DNA of 57,225 nt from Rhodocyclaceae bacterium (lineage in GTDB: Bacteria; Pseudomonadota; Gammaproteobacteria; Burkholderiales; Rhodocyclaceae): assembly GCA_016791145.1 (NCBI GenBank), contig JAEUNJ010000183.1, positions 1 through 57,225 of the forward strand, written 5' to 3'. Positions 39,486 through 48,945 of this stretch are shown here, one piece after another (position 1 is the first letter of the stretch; every line of letters starts with the position of its first letter). The notes beneath the pieces were generated by a model. It did no database searches. It had not been told where the DNA came from and worked only from the letters and a program-made list of their open reading frames with translations. The position numbers and the translations under genes are program-made.

Positions 39486-40780
39486 TGCAGACCCAGATCC
39501 TGGCCCTCTACGCGATCCCGCTGGCGGCCGTGCTGGCCGTCTACCTGCGCCTGCGCCGCCGGCGCGAGACCCACGCCGCGCATGTCTGGCGGGAGGCCAG
39601 GGACGCCGGCCTCACGGAACCGGTGAGCCTGCACCCGGTGGTGGACCCGACGATCTGCATGGGTTCCGGCGCGTGCACCCGGGCCTGCCCTGAGGGGGCC
39701 CTGGGCATCGTGAACGGGAAGGCCCACCTGGTGAACCCGACCGTGTGCATCGGCCACGGTGCCTGCGCCGCCACCTGTCCCGTGGAGGCGATCACCCTGG
39801 TCTTCGGTACCGAGCGGCGGGGCGTAGACATCCCCTACGTCAAGCCGAACTTCGAGACCAATGTCAATGGAATCTTCATCGCCGGGGAACTCGGGGGCAT
39901 GGGGCTGATCCGCAAGGCGGCCGAACAGGGGCGCCAGGCCATCGAGACGATATCGCGCCAGCGGGCGCCCGACGGGTGGCTGGACGTGGTGATCGTCGGC
40001 GCCGGCCCGGCCGGCATCTCGGCGACCCTGGGGGCGATGGAGGCAGGGCTGCGGTTCATGACCATCGAGCAGGAGGAGTCGCTCGGCGGCACCGTGTACC
40101 ACTATCCGCGCAACAAGATCGTCATGACCCAGCCGGTCCACCTCCCCCTGGCCGGCAAGGTGAAGATGGGCGAGATCAGCAAGGAGGCGCTGCTGGAGTT
40201 CTGGTCCGGCATCGTCGGACGACACCGGGTGCCCATCCGTTACGGGGAGCGACTGGAGGCCATCGTGTCGGACGGGACCGGTTACCGCGTGCGGACCACC
40301 CGCGGCGAGCACCGGACGCGCAACATCCTGCTGGCCATCGGCCGCAGGGGTACGCCCCGCCAACTGGGCGTGCCGGGCGAGGACCTGCCCAAGGTCGTCT
40401 ATCGGCTGGTCGATCCGGAGCAGTACCGGGGCCGCCATGTCCTCGTCGTGGGCGGCGGCGACAGCGCCATCGAGGCGGCCGTCTCCCTGGCGGCGGAACC
40501 CGGCACCCCGGTGACCCTGTCCTACCGAGGCGAGGCCTTCGGGCGGGTCAAGGTGAAGAACCGCGACCGGCTCGCCGAGGCCCAGGGCGCCGGCCGCCTC
40601 GAGGTGCTGCTCTCCTCCGCCGTGCGCGTCATCGAGCCGGAGCGCGTGATCCTGGATACGGCCGCCGGGCCCGCGGAGCGCCCCAATGACGCGGTGATCG
40701 TCTGCGCCGGGGGTATCCTGCCGACGCCGATGCTGAAGGAGATCGGCATCCGGGTGGAGACCAAGCACGGCACCGCATGA
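39482..40780 (+). CDS. Membrane-anchored ferredoxin/FAD-dependent pyridine nucleotide oxidoreductase
   Basis: The 432-residue product has an N-terminal transmembrane anchor (about 6-22, followed by a run of Arg, which places the rest in the cytoplasm). A ferredoxin-like domain follows (about 53-107), then a thioredoxin-reductase-like FAD/NAD(P) module with GxGxxG in VVIVGAGPAGISAT and a second Rossmann motif in VLVVGGGDSAIEAA. No CxxC redox disulfide is present. The two cluster motifs read CMGSGACTRACP and CIGHGACAATCP: in both, the second cysteine of CxxCxxCxxxCP is replaced (Ser, His), suggesting 3Fe-4S clusters or non-Cys ligation. ATG 39482 overlaps the cytochrome stop. I infer electron exchange between NAD(P)H and the cytochrome chain. 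Confidence 0.85.
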   Translation: MMQTQILALYAIPLAAVLAVYLRLRRRRETHAAHVWREARDAGLTEPVSLHPVVDPTICMGSGACTRACPEGALGIVNGKAHLVNPTVCIGHGACAATCPVEAITLVFGTERRGVDIPYVKPNFETNVNGIFIAGELGGMGLIRKAAEQGRQAIETISRQRAPDGWLDVVIVGAGPAGISATLGAMEAGLRFMTIEQEESLGGTVYHYPRNKIVMTQPVHLPLAGKVKMGEISKEALLEFWSGIVGRHRVPIRYGERLEAIVSDGTGYRVRTTRGEHRTRNILLAIGRRGTPRQLGVPGEDLPKVVYRLVDPEQYRGRHVLVVGGGDSAIEAAVSLAAEPGTPVTLSYRGEAFGRVKVKNRDRLAEAQGAGRLEVLLSSAVRVIEPERVILDTAAGPAERPNDAVIVCAGGILPTPMLKEIGIRVETKHGTA

Positions 40781-40798
40781 AATCTCGGCCGCGGAAAG

Positions 40799-40833
40799 AA
40801 AAAAAGCCGCGCAAGCGTTAAGCTACGCGGCTT
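40799..40833 (-). terminator. Rho-independent terminator of tRNA-Leu
   Basis: Read on the minus strand, a GCCGCG...CGCGGC stem (40831-40826 with 40811-40806, with an inner AGC/GCT pairing) is followed by seven T residues (40805-40799). It lies about 30 bases after the tRNA 3' end. On the plus strand there is no T-tract, so the cytochrome/oxidoreductase operon is not clearly terminated here. Confidence 0.85.
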
Positions 40834-40861
40834 CCTGTGGCGCTTCGCTGCCGGAAATGCC

Positions 40862-40946
<85 letters not shown>

Positions 40947-40966
40947 AGGCGCGAAACGAGGCGCGA

Positions 40967-40994
40967 ATTCTAACGGAAAAGAACGAATTGTCAA
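40967..40994 (-). promoter_or_regulatory. Sigma-70 promoter of tRNA-Leu
   Basis: On the minus strand a perfect -35 TTGACA (40994-40989) and -10 TAGAAT (40972-40967) are 16 bases apart, predicting initiation near 40960, about 14 bases before the mature tRNA. The -35 box overlaps the proposed TTG start codon of rnr. Confidence 0.8.
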
Positions 40995-43279
40995 ACCGAA
41001 AATCTTCCGGTTCCAAGGGCCTGTCCAAGGTCCGCCGGGCCGATCCCTTCTTCGATAGGGAACTGGCGAAATACGACCATCCGCTGCCCAGCCGGGAATA
41101 CGTGCTGGATATCCTGGAGGCCCAGGGCGCCCCCGTCTCCTTCGAACGACTGTGCCACCTGCTGGACGTGACGGACGGCGAATGGGATGCCTTTGCCCGG
41201 CGCCTCGGCGCCATGGCCCGGGATGGCCAGGTGCTGCAGAACCGCCGCGGCGACTGGCTGATCCCCGACAAGGCGGACCTGATCCGCGGCCGGGTCGAGG
41301 GGCATCCGGATGGCTTCGGCTTCCTGGTGCCCGAGGGCGGCGGGGCGGACCTGTTCCTGCCCGCCAAGGAGATGGACAAGGTCCTGCACGGCGACCGGGC
41401 CATCGCCCGCGTCGTCGGCGTCGATCGCAAGGGGCGGCCCGAGGGCAAGATCGTCGAGGTCACGGAGCGGGCCAACACCCAGGTGGTCGGCCGCGCCTAC
41501 GAGGAACACGGGGTCTGGTACTGCGTCGCCGAGAACCGCCGCATCAGCCAGGACATCCTCCTCTCGCCCCCCGAGAAAGGCGACCGCAAGGCGCCGCGGC
41601 CGAAGTCAGGCCAGGTGGTGGTGGTCGATATCCTCGAGCAGCCTTCCAAGCAGTCCCAGCCCATCGGCAAGGTCAGGGAGATCCTCGGCGATTACGCCGA
41701 CCCGGGCATGGAGATCGAGATCGCCCTGCGCAAGCACGACCTTCCCTTCGAGTGGTCCAGGGCCGCCCTGCAGGAGGCGAAGGCGCTGCCCGACACGGTG
41801 CGCAAGTCCGACTGGAAGGGTCGCGAGGACCTGACGACCCTGCCCCTGGTGACCATCGACGGGGAGACGGCCCGGGACTTCGACGATGCGGTCTGGTGCG
41901 AGCGCCAGGGCAAGGGCTTCCGCCTCGTGGTGGCCATCGCCGACGTGTCCCACTACGTGAAGGTCGGCGGCACCCTGGACCAGGAAGCCTTCGACCGGGG
42001 CAACTCGGTGTATTTCCCGCGCCGGGTGATCCCGATGCTGCCGGAGAAGCTCTCCAACGGGCTCTGTTCGCTCAACCCGCAGGTGGAGCGGCTCTGCGTC
42101 GCCTGCGACATGAACGTCTCGGCGACGGGGCAGATCCGCCATTACCGGTTCTATCCCGCGGTCATGTGGTCCCATGCCCGGCTCACCTACACGGAAGTGG
42201 CGGCGGCCCTGTTCGAAGGAGACGCGGTGGCACGGGAGAAGCTCGCGCCGCTGCTGCCGCGGCTGGAAGACCTGGATGCCCTCTACCGGGTGCTCGCCAA
42301 GGCCCGGGCGAAGCGCGGCGCCATCGACTTCGAGACCGTCGAGACCCGCATGGAGTTCGACGAGCAGGGCAAGATCGCCGCCATCCTGCCCTACGAGCGC
42401 AACGACGCCCACCGCATCATCGAGGAGTGCATGCTGGCGGCCAACGTCTGCGCGTCCGATTTCCTCAAGGAGCGCGGGCATCCGGCCCTCTACCGCATCC
42501 ACGAGGGACCGACGCCCGAGAAACTCGGCAAGCTGCGGGACTTCCTGGGCACCTTCGGCCTGCAACTGGGCGGCGGCGACGAGCCGAGCGCCAAGGATTA
42601 CGCCGGCCTGCTCGGACAGATCGGCGGGCGGCCCGACAAGCAGCTCCTGCAGACCGTGATGCTGAGGTCCTTGCGCCAGGCCATCTACAGCCCCGACAAC
42701 GTGGGCCATTTCGGCCTCGCCTACGAGAGCTACACCCACTTCACCTCGCCCATCCGCCGCTACCCGGACCTGATGATCCACCGGGCCATCAAGGCGGCCC
42801 TGGCGGCGCAGCGCTACGAGCCGGGCGACTGGAGCGACATGGGCCTGCATTGCTCTGCCACCGAGCGGCGGGCCGACGAGGCGACCCGGGACGTGGAATC
42901 CTGGCTCAAGTGCTACTACATGCAGGACAGGATCGGCGAGGAATTCGAGGGCAGCATCTCCGCTGTCGTCCCCTTCGGCATCTTCGTGGCCCTGGACCAC
43001 GTCTTCGTGGAGGGCCTGGTCCACGTCTCCGAGCTCGGTGCCGACTACTTCCACTACGACGACGCCCAGCACGCCATGGTGGGCGAGCGCACCGGCCGCC
43101 GTTTCCGCCTGTCCGATCGGGTGAAGGTGCAACTGGCCCGGGTGGACATGGAGCAGAACAAGATCGATTTCCGGCTGCTGGACGTGGCGCCGCGCGGCGG
43201 CAAGCCCTGGGCACCGGACGCCGAGGCGTCGGCCTCGCCGGCCGGTCCGGGCAAGCGCAAGGGGAAGGCCCGTGGCTGA
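40988..43279 (+). CDS. rnr: Ribonuclease R
   Basis: RNase R is a 3'-5' exoribonuclease that degrades structured RNA and takes part in tmRNA-linked decay; the tmRNA gene lies at 51902. The 763-residue product has N-terminal RNase B-type OB domains ([41 protein letters not shown]), the RNB catalytic core ([17 protein letters not shown] with metal-binding Asp residues), [12 protein letters not shown] and a C-terminal S1 domain ([26 protein letters not shown]). The frame is open back into the tRNA gene, but the family-like N-terminus ([20 protein letters not shown]) points to the TTG at 40988. The Shine-Dalgarno is weak. It overlaps rlmB by eight bases. Confidence 0.92.
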   Translation: MSNRKSSGSKGLSKVRRADPFFDRELAKYDHPLPSREYVLDILEAQGAPVSFERLCHLLDVTDGEWDAFARRLGAMARDGQVLQNRRGDWLIPDKADLIRGRVEGHPDGFGFLVPEGGGADLFLPAKEMDKVLHGDRAIARVVGVDRKGRPEGKIVEVTERANTQVVGRAYEEHGVWYCVAENRRISQDILLSPPEKGDRKAPRPKSGQVVVVDILEQPSKQSQPIGKVREILGDYADPGMEIEIALRKHDLPFEWSRAALQEAKALPDTVRKSDWKGREDLTTLPLVTIDGETARDFDDAVWCERQGKGFRLVVAIADVSHYVKVGGTLDQEAFDRGNSVYFPRRVIPMLPEKLSNGLCSLNPQVERLCVACDMNVSATGQIRHYRFYPAVMWSHARLTYTEVAAALFEGDAVAREKLAPLLPRLEDLDALYRVLAKARAKRGAIDFETVETRMEFDEQGKIAAILPYERNDAHRIIEECMLAANVCASDFLKERGHPALYRIHEGPTPEKLGKLRDFLGTFGLQLGGGDEPSAKDYAGLLGQIGGRPDKQLLQTVMLRSLRQAIYSPDNVGHFGLAYESYTHFTSPIRRYPDLMIHRAIKAALAAQRYEPGDWSDMGLHCSATERRADEATRDVESWLKCYYMQDRIGEEFEGSISAVVPFGIFVALDHVFVEGLVHVSELGADYFHYDDAQHAMVGERTGRRFRLSDRVKVQLARVDMEQNKIDFRLLDVAPRGGKPWAPDAEASASPAGPGKRKGKARG

Positions 43280-44024
43280 GACGCGCCTGATCCACGGCTT
43301 CCACGCCGTCACCGCCAAGCTGCGCCATGCCGCCGACGACGTGAAGGAGATCTACCTGGCAGAAGGCCGCCAGGATGGCCGCGCGCGGGACCTGCTGAAG
43401 GCCGCCGCCGCCGCGGGCGTGCGGGTCATCCCCACCGATGCCCAGCGCCTTGACGGCATGGCCTCCGGCCAGCGCCACCAGGGCGTGGTGGCCCGGGTCT
43501 CGGCCGCCCAGAAGTACGTGACCCTGGACGACGTGCTGGACACCCTGGCCGAGCCGGCCCTGCTGCTGGTCCTGGACGGCATCCAGGATCCCCACAACCT
43601 GGGCGCCTGCCTGCGGGTGGCGGACGCCGCGGGCTGCCACGCGGTGGTCGCCCCGAAGGATCGGGCCGTCGGCCTCAATGCCACCGCCATCAAGGTGGCG
43701 AGCGGCGCGGCCGACACGGTGCCCTACGTGACGGTCACCAACCTGTCGCGCAGCCTGCGGGAGATGCAGGAGCGGGGCGTCTGGACCGTGGGCGCCGACG
43801 CGGAGGCGCCGGCGGACCTCTATGGCACGGACCTCTCGGGCCCGGTGGCCTGGGTGCTGGGAGCCGAGGGCTCCGGCCTGCGCCGCCTGACCCGGGACAC
43901 CTGCGATATCCTTGCCCGAATCCCCATGCTGGGCAGCGTCGAGAGCCTCAACGTATCGGTGGCGAGCGGCATCTGCCTGTTCGAGGCGCGGCGGCAGCGG
44001 GGCGGAAAGGAAGCAAGGAAATGA
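43272..44024 (+). CDS. rlmB: 23S rRNA (G2251-2'-O)-methyltransferase
   Basis: RlmB methylates the ribose of G2251 in the P-loop of 23S rRNA. The 250-residue SpoU-family protein has an N-terminal L30e-like RNA-binding domain ([24 protein letters not shown]) and the knotted SPOUT domain with motifs [40 protein letters not shown] and [18 protein letters not shown]. It starts with GTG inside the end of rnr and overlaps the next gene by four bases. The rnr-rlmB pair is conserved. Confidence 0.95.
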   Translation: MAETRLIHGFHAVTAKLRHAADDVKEIYLAEGRQDGRARDLLKAAAAAGVRVIPTDAQRLDGMASGQRHQGVVARVSAAQKYVTLDDVLDTLAEPALLLVLDGIQDPHNLGACLRVADAAGCHAVVAPKDRAVGLNATAIKVASGAADTVPYVTVTNLSRSLREMQERGVWTVGADAEAPADLYGTDLSGPVAWVLGAEGSGLRRLTRDTCDILARIPMLGSVESLNVSVASGICLFEARRQRGGKEARK

Positions 44025-45010
44025 CGGACATGCGATACGTGGACCACGGGACGGGGGGCGGGCCGGAGGTGCTCGTCCCGGCCCGCGGGCCGGTGCCGGA
44101 ACCGCGGCCGGGCGAGGTGCTGATCGAGACGGCCTATGCCGGTGTCAATCGGCCGGACGTGCTGCAGCGCTCCGGGAAATATCCGCCGCCGCCCGACGCC
44201 TCGCCCATCCTGGGCCTCGAGGTGGCGGGCAAGGTGGTCGCCGTCGGCGAGGGCGTCGCGCGCTGGAAGGTGGGCGATCTGGTCACGGCCCTGGCCCCCG
44301 GCGGCGGCTACGCGGAGTACTGCACGGCGCCCGCCGGCCAGGTGCTGCCGGTGCCCGCCGGCATGGACCTCTGCCAGGCCGCCAGCCTGCCGGAAAACTG
44401 GTTCACCGTCTGGGCGAACCTGATGGACCACGGGCGGCTGGCCGCCGGCGAGACCCTGCTGGTGCACGGCGGCTCCAGCGGCATCGGGCTTGCCGCCATA
44501 CAACTCGGCAAGCTCACCGGCTGCCGGGTGCTGACCACGGTGGGCAGCGCCGAGAAGGCCGCCTTCTGCACCGCCTGGGGTGCCGACGCGGCCATCAACT
44601 ACCGGGACGGGGACTTCACCGAAGGCGTCAAGGCGGTCACCGGCGGCGCCGGCGTGGATGTGGTGCTCGACATGGTGGGTGCGAGCTACTTCCAGCGCAA
44701 CCTGTCGCTGCTGAAGCGGGACGGCCGCCTCGTCTTCATCGCCTTCCTGGAAGGGAGCCGCGGCGAGTTCGACCTGATGCCCGTCATGCTGAAGCGGCTC
44801 ACCGTCACGGGCTCCACCATGCGGCCGCGGACCCTCGCCGAGAAGGAGGCGATCGGCGACGCCCTGGAGGCCCGCGTCTGGCCGGCCATCGCCGGGGGTC
44901 ATGTGCGCACCCACGTCCATGCGACCTTCCCGCTGGCGCAGGCCGCCGAGGCCCACCGGCTGATGGAAAGCAGCCGGCACATCGGCAAGATCATGCTGGC
45001 GGTGCGCTGA
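44021..45010 (+). CDS. Medium-chain dehydrogenase, quinone oxidoreductase type
   Basis: The 329-residue zinc-free MDR protein resembles the PIG3/TP53I3 and QOR branch of NAD(P)H-quinone oxidoreductases. It has the N-terminal [17 protein letters not shown] motif, the nucleotide-binding [22 protein letters not shown], the [16 protein letters not shown] segment and the C-terminal HPTPL-like [27 protein letters not shown] 44021 overlaps rlmB (ATGA). It lies nine bases before alkB and may be co-transcribed with it. The substrate is unknown. Confidence 0.88.
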   Translation: MTDMRYVDHGTGGGPEVLVPARGPVPEPRPGEVLIETAYAGVNRPDVLQRSGKYPPPPDASPILGLEVAGKVVAVGEGVARWKVGDLVTALAPGGGYAEYCTAPAGQVLPVPAGMDLCQAASLPENWFTVWANLMDHGRLAAGETLLVHGGSSGIGLAAIQLGKLTGCRVLTTVGSAEKAAFCTAWGADAAINYRDGDFTEGVKAVTGGAGVDVVLDMVGASYFQRNLSLLKRDGRLVFIAFLEGSRGEFDLMPVMLKRLTVTGSTMRPRTLAEKEAIGDALEARVWPAIAGGHVRTHVHATFPLAQAAEAHRLMESSRHIGKIMLAVR

Positions 45011-45019
45011 GGGCGGGGC

Positions 45020-46147
45020 ATGGCCTTCGCAAGAACGGAACGCCGCCGGGCGCTGGCCATCCGCAAGGCGGCCTACCTGCTCTTCCTGCTGACGCCGACG
45101 CTGATGCCGGCGGCGCTGCACCTGGGGGTCCTCACCGGCCTCCGGGACCTGATGGCCTGGTACCCGGTGTTCTGGGTGTTCGGCCTCATCCCGCTGCTCG
45201 ACCACCTGATCGGCGAGGACCGGGTGAATCCGGACGAGGCCACCGAAACCCGGGAAATGCAGGAGGAGGCCTATTACCGGGCCCTCACCCTGGTGGCGGT
45301 ACCCATCCAGGCGGCATTGCTGGGCTGGGCCGCCTGGATCTTCACCCACTGGGATTTCGGCTTCTGGGGCAAGGCGGGCTGGCTCGTCTCCATGGGCGTG
45401 GTCTCCGGCGTCAATGCCATCAACATCGCCCACGAACTGGTGCACCGGCACGGGCGTCTGGAGCCCTGGGCCGGGGGGCTGCTTCTGTCCCTGGTCGCCT
45501 ATGCGGGCTTCAAGGTGGAGCACGTGCGCGGCCATCACGTGAACGTCTCCACGCCGATGGACGCCTCCTCGTCCCGCTTCGGCCAGTCCCTCTACGCCTT
45601 CCTGCCCCATGCCTGGAAATGGAACTTCCTCAACGCCTGGACTCTGGAGGCCGAACGCCTGGCCCGGCGGGGCCTGCCGGCCTTCCACTGGCGGAACGAG
45701 CTGATCTGGTGGTACTGCCTCACGGCCCTCGTGGCCGCGGCGCTCACCTGGGCCTTCGGCTGGGCCGGCCTGCTGTTCTTCGCCGGCCAGAGCTTCGTCG
45801 CCTTCACGGAACTGGAGATCATCAACTACGTGGAGCACTACGGCCTGCACCGCCGCCGGCGCCCGGACGGCCGATACGAACGCACCACGCACCAGCATTC
45901 CTGGAACAGCAGCCACCTGCTGACCAACCTGTTCCTGTTCCAGCTCCAGCGCCACTCGGACCACCACGCCCATCCGGCCCGGCGCTACCAGGTGCTGCGC
46001 CACTTCGACGACAGCCCGCAGTTGCCGGCCGGGTACGCCACGATGGTCCTGCTGGCCCTGGTGCCGCCCTTGTGGCGGCGGGTCATGGATCCGCGGGTCG
46101 AGGCCTATTACCGGGGCGAACCGGGGGCGTTGGCGCCGCTGTACTGA
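45020..46147 (+). CDS. alkB: Alkane 1-monooxygenase (AlkB-type)
   Basis: AlkB is an integral-membrane di-iron enzyme that hydroxylates the terminal carbon of n-alkanes using O2 and electrons from rubredoxin. The 375-residue product has about six transmembrane helices and all the family histidine motifs: HELVHRH (138-144), EHVRGHH (167-173), NYVEHYG (269-275) and LQRHSDHHA (309-317). It is full length. It sits nine bases after the quinone oxidoreductase at the end of the tightly packed rnr-rlmB series, and no rubredoxin or alkane regulator gene is in the window. Related membrane hydroxylases with other substrates exist, but the HYG motif and box 3 favour alkanes. Confidence 0.92.
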   Translation: MAFARTERRRALAIRKAAYLLFLLTPTLMPAALHLGVLTGLRDLMAWYPVFWVFGLIPLLDHLIGEDRVNPDEATETREMQEEAYYRALTLVAVPIQAALLGWAAWIFTHWDFGFWGKAGWLVSMGVVSGVNAINIAHELVHRHGRLEPWAGGLLLSLVAYAGFKVEHVRGHHVNVSTPMDASSSRFGQSLYAFLPHAWKWNFLNAWTLEAERLARRGLPAFHWRNELIWWYCLTALVAAALTWAFGWAGLLFFAGQSFVAFTELEIINYVEHYGLHRRRRPDGRYERTTHQHSWNSSHLLTNLFLFQLQRHSDHHAHPARRYQVLRHFDDSPQLPAGYATMVLLALVPPLWRRVMDPRVEAYYRGEPGALAPLY

Positions 46148-46278
46148 CTTCCGGGCGGGGCGCGATCCGGCGTCGGGGATTCCAGCGGATGAAGGAGCGG
46201 GGGCGATTCGGCGAGCCGGGACCGCCCGACCGCGCCCGCCCTGCCGGTGACCCGGCGGCGCCTTCCATGGCCGGCGGG

Positions 46279-48927
46279 TCAATCCCCGGTGGGCCCCGGC
46301 GGTTCCAGTCCGGGCAGGGCGCAGAGCACCTCGGACAACCTGGAAAGCTCGAACGACAGCCGGGGCAGGGCGGCGCGAAGGCCGTCCGCGTCGCCGGCAC
46401 GGGCCAGGGTTTCCACCTCCGCCGACGCCGCGCCCAGGGCGGCGGCGCCCACCGCCGCGCTGCTTGACCTGAGGGTCTGGGCGGTGAGCGCCGCCGCAGG
46501 CCAGTCTTCCTTCGCCGCGTTCCGGGCGAGTTCCTCCTGCAGGCGCGCCGCATCGGCGAGGAAGAGGCGGACGATCCGGCCACGGAGATGCTCCTTTCCC
46601 GGGCCGGCGAAATCCGGGTTGTCCACCAACGCGAGGCGGTCCAGGACCGCGGGGGTCCCCCCGGCATTCCCGGCAGGCGCCGTCGACGGCAACGGATCCG
46701 CCCCGGGCCCATCGTTCCGTCGGTCGCCGCCTTCCGCCGGAATCCAGCGAGCCAGCGTCTGGGCCAGGATGGCCGGCGGCACCGGCTTTGCCAGGTAGTC
46801 GTCCATGCCGGCATCGAAGCAGCGCTGGCGATCCTCGGCGAAGGCATTGGCCGTCAAGGCGATGATGGGCGTCCGGCCGCCGGTCTCCTGGGCGCGGATC
46901 GCACGCGTGGCCGCGTATCCGTCCAGCCGCGGCATCTGGCAGTCCATGAGGATGGCATCGTACCGGCCCGCCCGCGCTGCCTCGACCGCCTGTTCGCCGT
47001 CGGTGACCAGGGCCGGTTGGATGCCGAAGGTCTGCAGAATGCCTTCTATCACCATCCGGTTGACGGGATTGTCCTCGGCCACGAGGACTCTCGCGCCAGG
47101 CCGCAGGGCCGGCAGCGCATCGGCCTGGTCGGCGGGCGCGCAGGCCGCCGCATTCCCGGGAACGAACGGCAGGTCCACCTGGAAGGTGGCCCCTTTCCCA
47201 GGGGCGCTCTCGACGCGGATCTCGCCGCCCATCTGGCGCGCCAGGTGCCGGCTGATCACCAGGCCGAGGCCGCTTCCGCCGTAGCGCCGGGTGGTCGAAC
47301 TGTCGGCCTGCGAGAAGGGACGGAAGAGTTCGCCGAGGGCCTCCGGGGCGATGCCGATGCCCGTGTCGGCGACGGTGAAGCGCAGCCAGATCCGGTCGTC
47401 CCCCGGTGGAACGGGAATGCGCGCGGCGGTGAAATCGATGCGGCCGGCCTCGGTGAACTTGACCGCATTGCCGAGCAGGTTCGCGAGGATCTGGCGCAGG
47501 CGCGTCGGGTCGCCGCGGACCGGTACCCGGACGTCCGGCGGAATCCTCGCCTCGAACGCGGTGCCCTGCCCGGTGGCGAGGTTCCGGTAGATGTCCGTCA
47601 GGCCGTCGAGTACCGGGGCGAGCGCAAAATCGATCTGCTCCATCTGGAGTTTGCCCGCCTCGACCTTCGCCAGGTCCAGTATGTCGCCGAGCAGCCCGTG
47701 CAGGCCCCGGCCCGCGGCGGACAGGCTCTCCAGGTAACGGGCCTGCTGCGGGTCCAGGGGCGTGCGCTTGAGCAGTTCCGCCATGCCCAGGATGCCGTTG
47801 AGCGGCGTGCGGATTTCGTGGCTCATGCTCGACAGGAATCGGGACTTGGCCGCGTTCGCCGCATCGGCGGCCTGGCGCGCCTCCTCCAGTTCCTGGTTTC
47901 GCTGGGTCAGGTAGTCCGTCAGGGCCCCCAGTGCCCGGACGACCGTCTGGATTTCGTCGCCGCGCTGCCTCTCCATGGGGCGGCCCGTGAGCGCCTCGAG
48001 GGTTTGCGTGGCGCTCCGGCGCAGCCTGCGCAGCGGGCTGAGGATCCAGCGCATCAGAAGGATGGCCGCCGCCACGCTGATGGCCAGGATGGCGAGCGTG
48101 GCGAGGGCTGCCTGCCGGTTGCCGGCGGCCAGATGCGCATAGGCGGCGCTGCCATCCATTTCCACGACCACGACGTAGGCATCGTCTACGATCGTCACCG
48201 GAAGATAGGCTGCCGTGAGATGGGTGGTGCTCCAGTGCCGATATATCGGAATCTTGCCCGTGTATGCCTGCTGGATCGCCGTCGTGTCCGGCGGTGCCGC
48301 GTTCTGTTCCGTCGCGGCGAGGGTGCGGCCGTCGCGGTCCACCAGGAAGATCCGCAGGCCCAGATCCGACCCGAGGCGGCGCAGCAGTTCGGCATCGATC
48401 CGGGTGCCGGCGGTCAATGCGCCGACGATCTCGTTCTGATGGCGCAGGGGTTCCACGGCGCGCACCGTCAAGGTGTCGGACTCCACCGCGCTGACCAGCA
48501 CTCCGGTTCCCTCCAGAGCCTCGAAGATTCCCCAGTGGCCGGCCTGGTCGCCGTGCCGCTCCGGGTCGTGGGCCCGGTAGACCACCCTCTGGTCCAGGTC
48601 GGTGGCCTCGAGGATCGATGCGCCGCCGGCCGCGTAGGCCTGAGCCAGGACGGAGCGCACCGTGGCGACGTCCACCGGCCGTCGGGAGAGCGCCCGGCTC
48701 AGGCTGTTCCGTCCCGCCGCCAGCCGGGCCGTCAGTTGCACCCGGTGGGATTCGTTCTCCAGCAGGCCGACGACCTCGTGGCCGACCGCCTTGACCTTCT
48801 GGACCTCCCAAAGATCCATCGCCTCATGGAGCACCCGGGACGTGATCCGGAAGGCGAACCAGTGCGATCCGATCGCCAGCAGGGCGAAGACCGCGATCAG
48901 CGTGGCGATGGTGGAGGGTCGACGCAT
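46279..48927 (-). CDS. Hybrid sensor histidine kinase with receiver and degenerate HPt domain
   Basis: The 882-residue kinase has transmembrane helices at about 7-27 and 273-293 flanking a periplasmic dCache-like sensor. A HAMP linker (294-350), HisKA with phosphoacceptor H370 ([13 protein letters not shown]), HATPase (N487 box, [14 protein letters not shown]) and a receiver with D662 (ILMDCQMP) and K714 follow. A C-terminal region resembling HPt is at about 775-870. There the expected AHxLKG histidine is Gln817 ([14 protein letters not shown]), so it probably cannot accept phosphate. The gene follows a PstS-like binding-protein gene by 18 bases and is presumably co-transcribed with it. The signal and output are unknown. 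Confidence 0.88.
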   Translation of the reverse strand: MRRPSTIATLIAVFALLAIGSHWFAFRITSRVLHEAMDLWEVQKVKAVGHEVVGLLENESHRVQLTARLAAGRNSLSRALSRRPVDVATVRSVLAQAYAAGGASILEATDLDQRVVYRAHDPERHGDQAGHWGIFEALEGTGVLVSAVESDTLTVRAVEPLRHQNEIVGALTAGTRIDAELLRRLGSDLGLRIFLVDRDGRTLAATEQNAAPPDTTAIQQAYTGKIPIYRHWSTTHLTAAYLPVTIVDDAYVVVVEMDGSAAYAHLAAGNRQAALATLAILAISVAAAILLMRWILSPLRRLRRSATQTLEALTGRPMERQRGDEIQTVVRALGALTDYLTQRNQELEEARQAADAANAAKSRFLSSMSHEIRTPLNGILGMAELLKRTPLDPQQARYLESLSAAGRGLHGLLGDILDLAKVEAGKLQMEQIDFALAPVLDGLTDIYRNLATGQGTAFEARIPPDVRVPVRGDPTRLRQILANLLGNAVKFTEAGRIDFTAARIPVPPGDDRIWLRFTVADTGIGIAPEALGELFRPFSQADSSTTRRYGGSGLGLVISRHLARQMGGEIRVESAPGKGATFQVDLPFVPGNAAACAPADQADALPALRPGARVLVAEDNPVNRMVIEGILQTFGIQPALVTDGEQAVEAARAGRYDAILMDCQMPRLDGYAATRAIRAQETGGRTPIIALTANAFAEDRQRCFDAGMDDYLAKPVPPAILAQTLARWIPAEGGDRRNDGPGADPLPSTAPAGNAGGTPAVLDRLALVDNPDFAGPGKEHLRGRIVRLFLADAARLQEELARNAAKEDWPAAALTAQTLRSSSAAVGAAALGAASAEVETLARAGDADGLRAALPRLSFELSRLSEVLCALPGLEPPGPTGD

Positions 48928-48945
48928 CTCGGGTGGCTCGGGGGT

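Noticed and set aside
43820..48811. Very long minus-strand open frame (1663 codons) across rlmB, alkB and the hybrid kinase
   Set aside because: It is a shadow frame created by high GC at third positions. Its translation is Arg/Gly/Pro-rich without motifs, and it covers genes with clear families in other frames.
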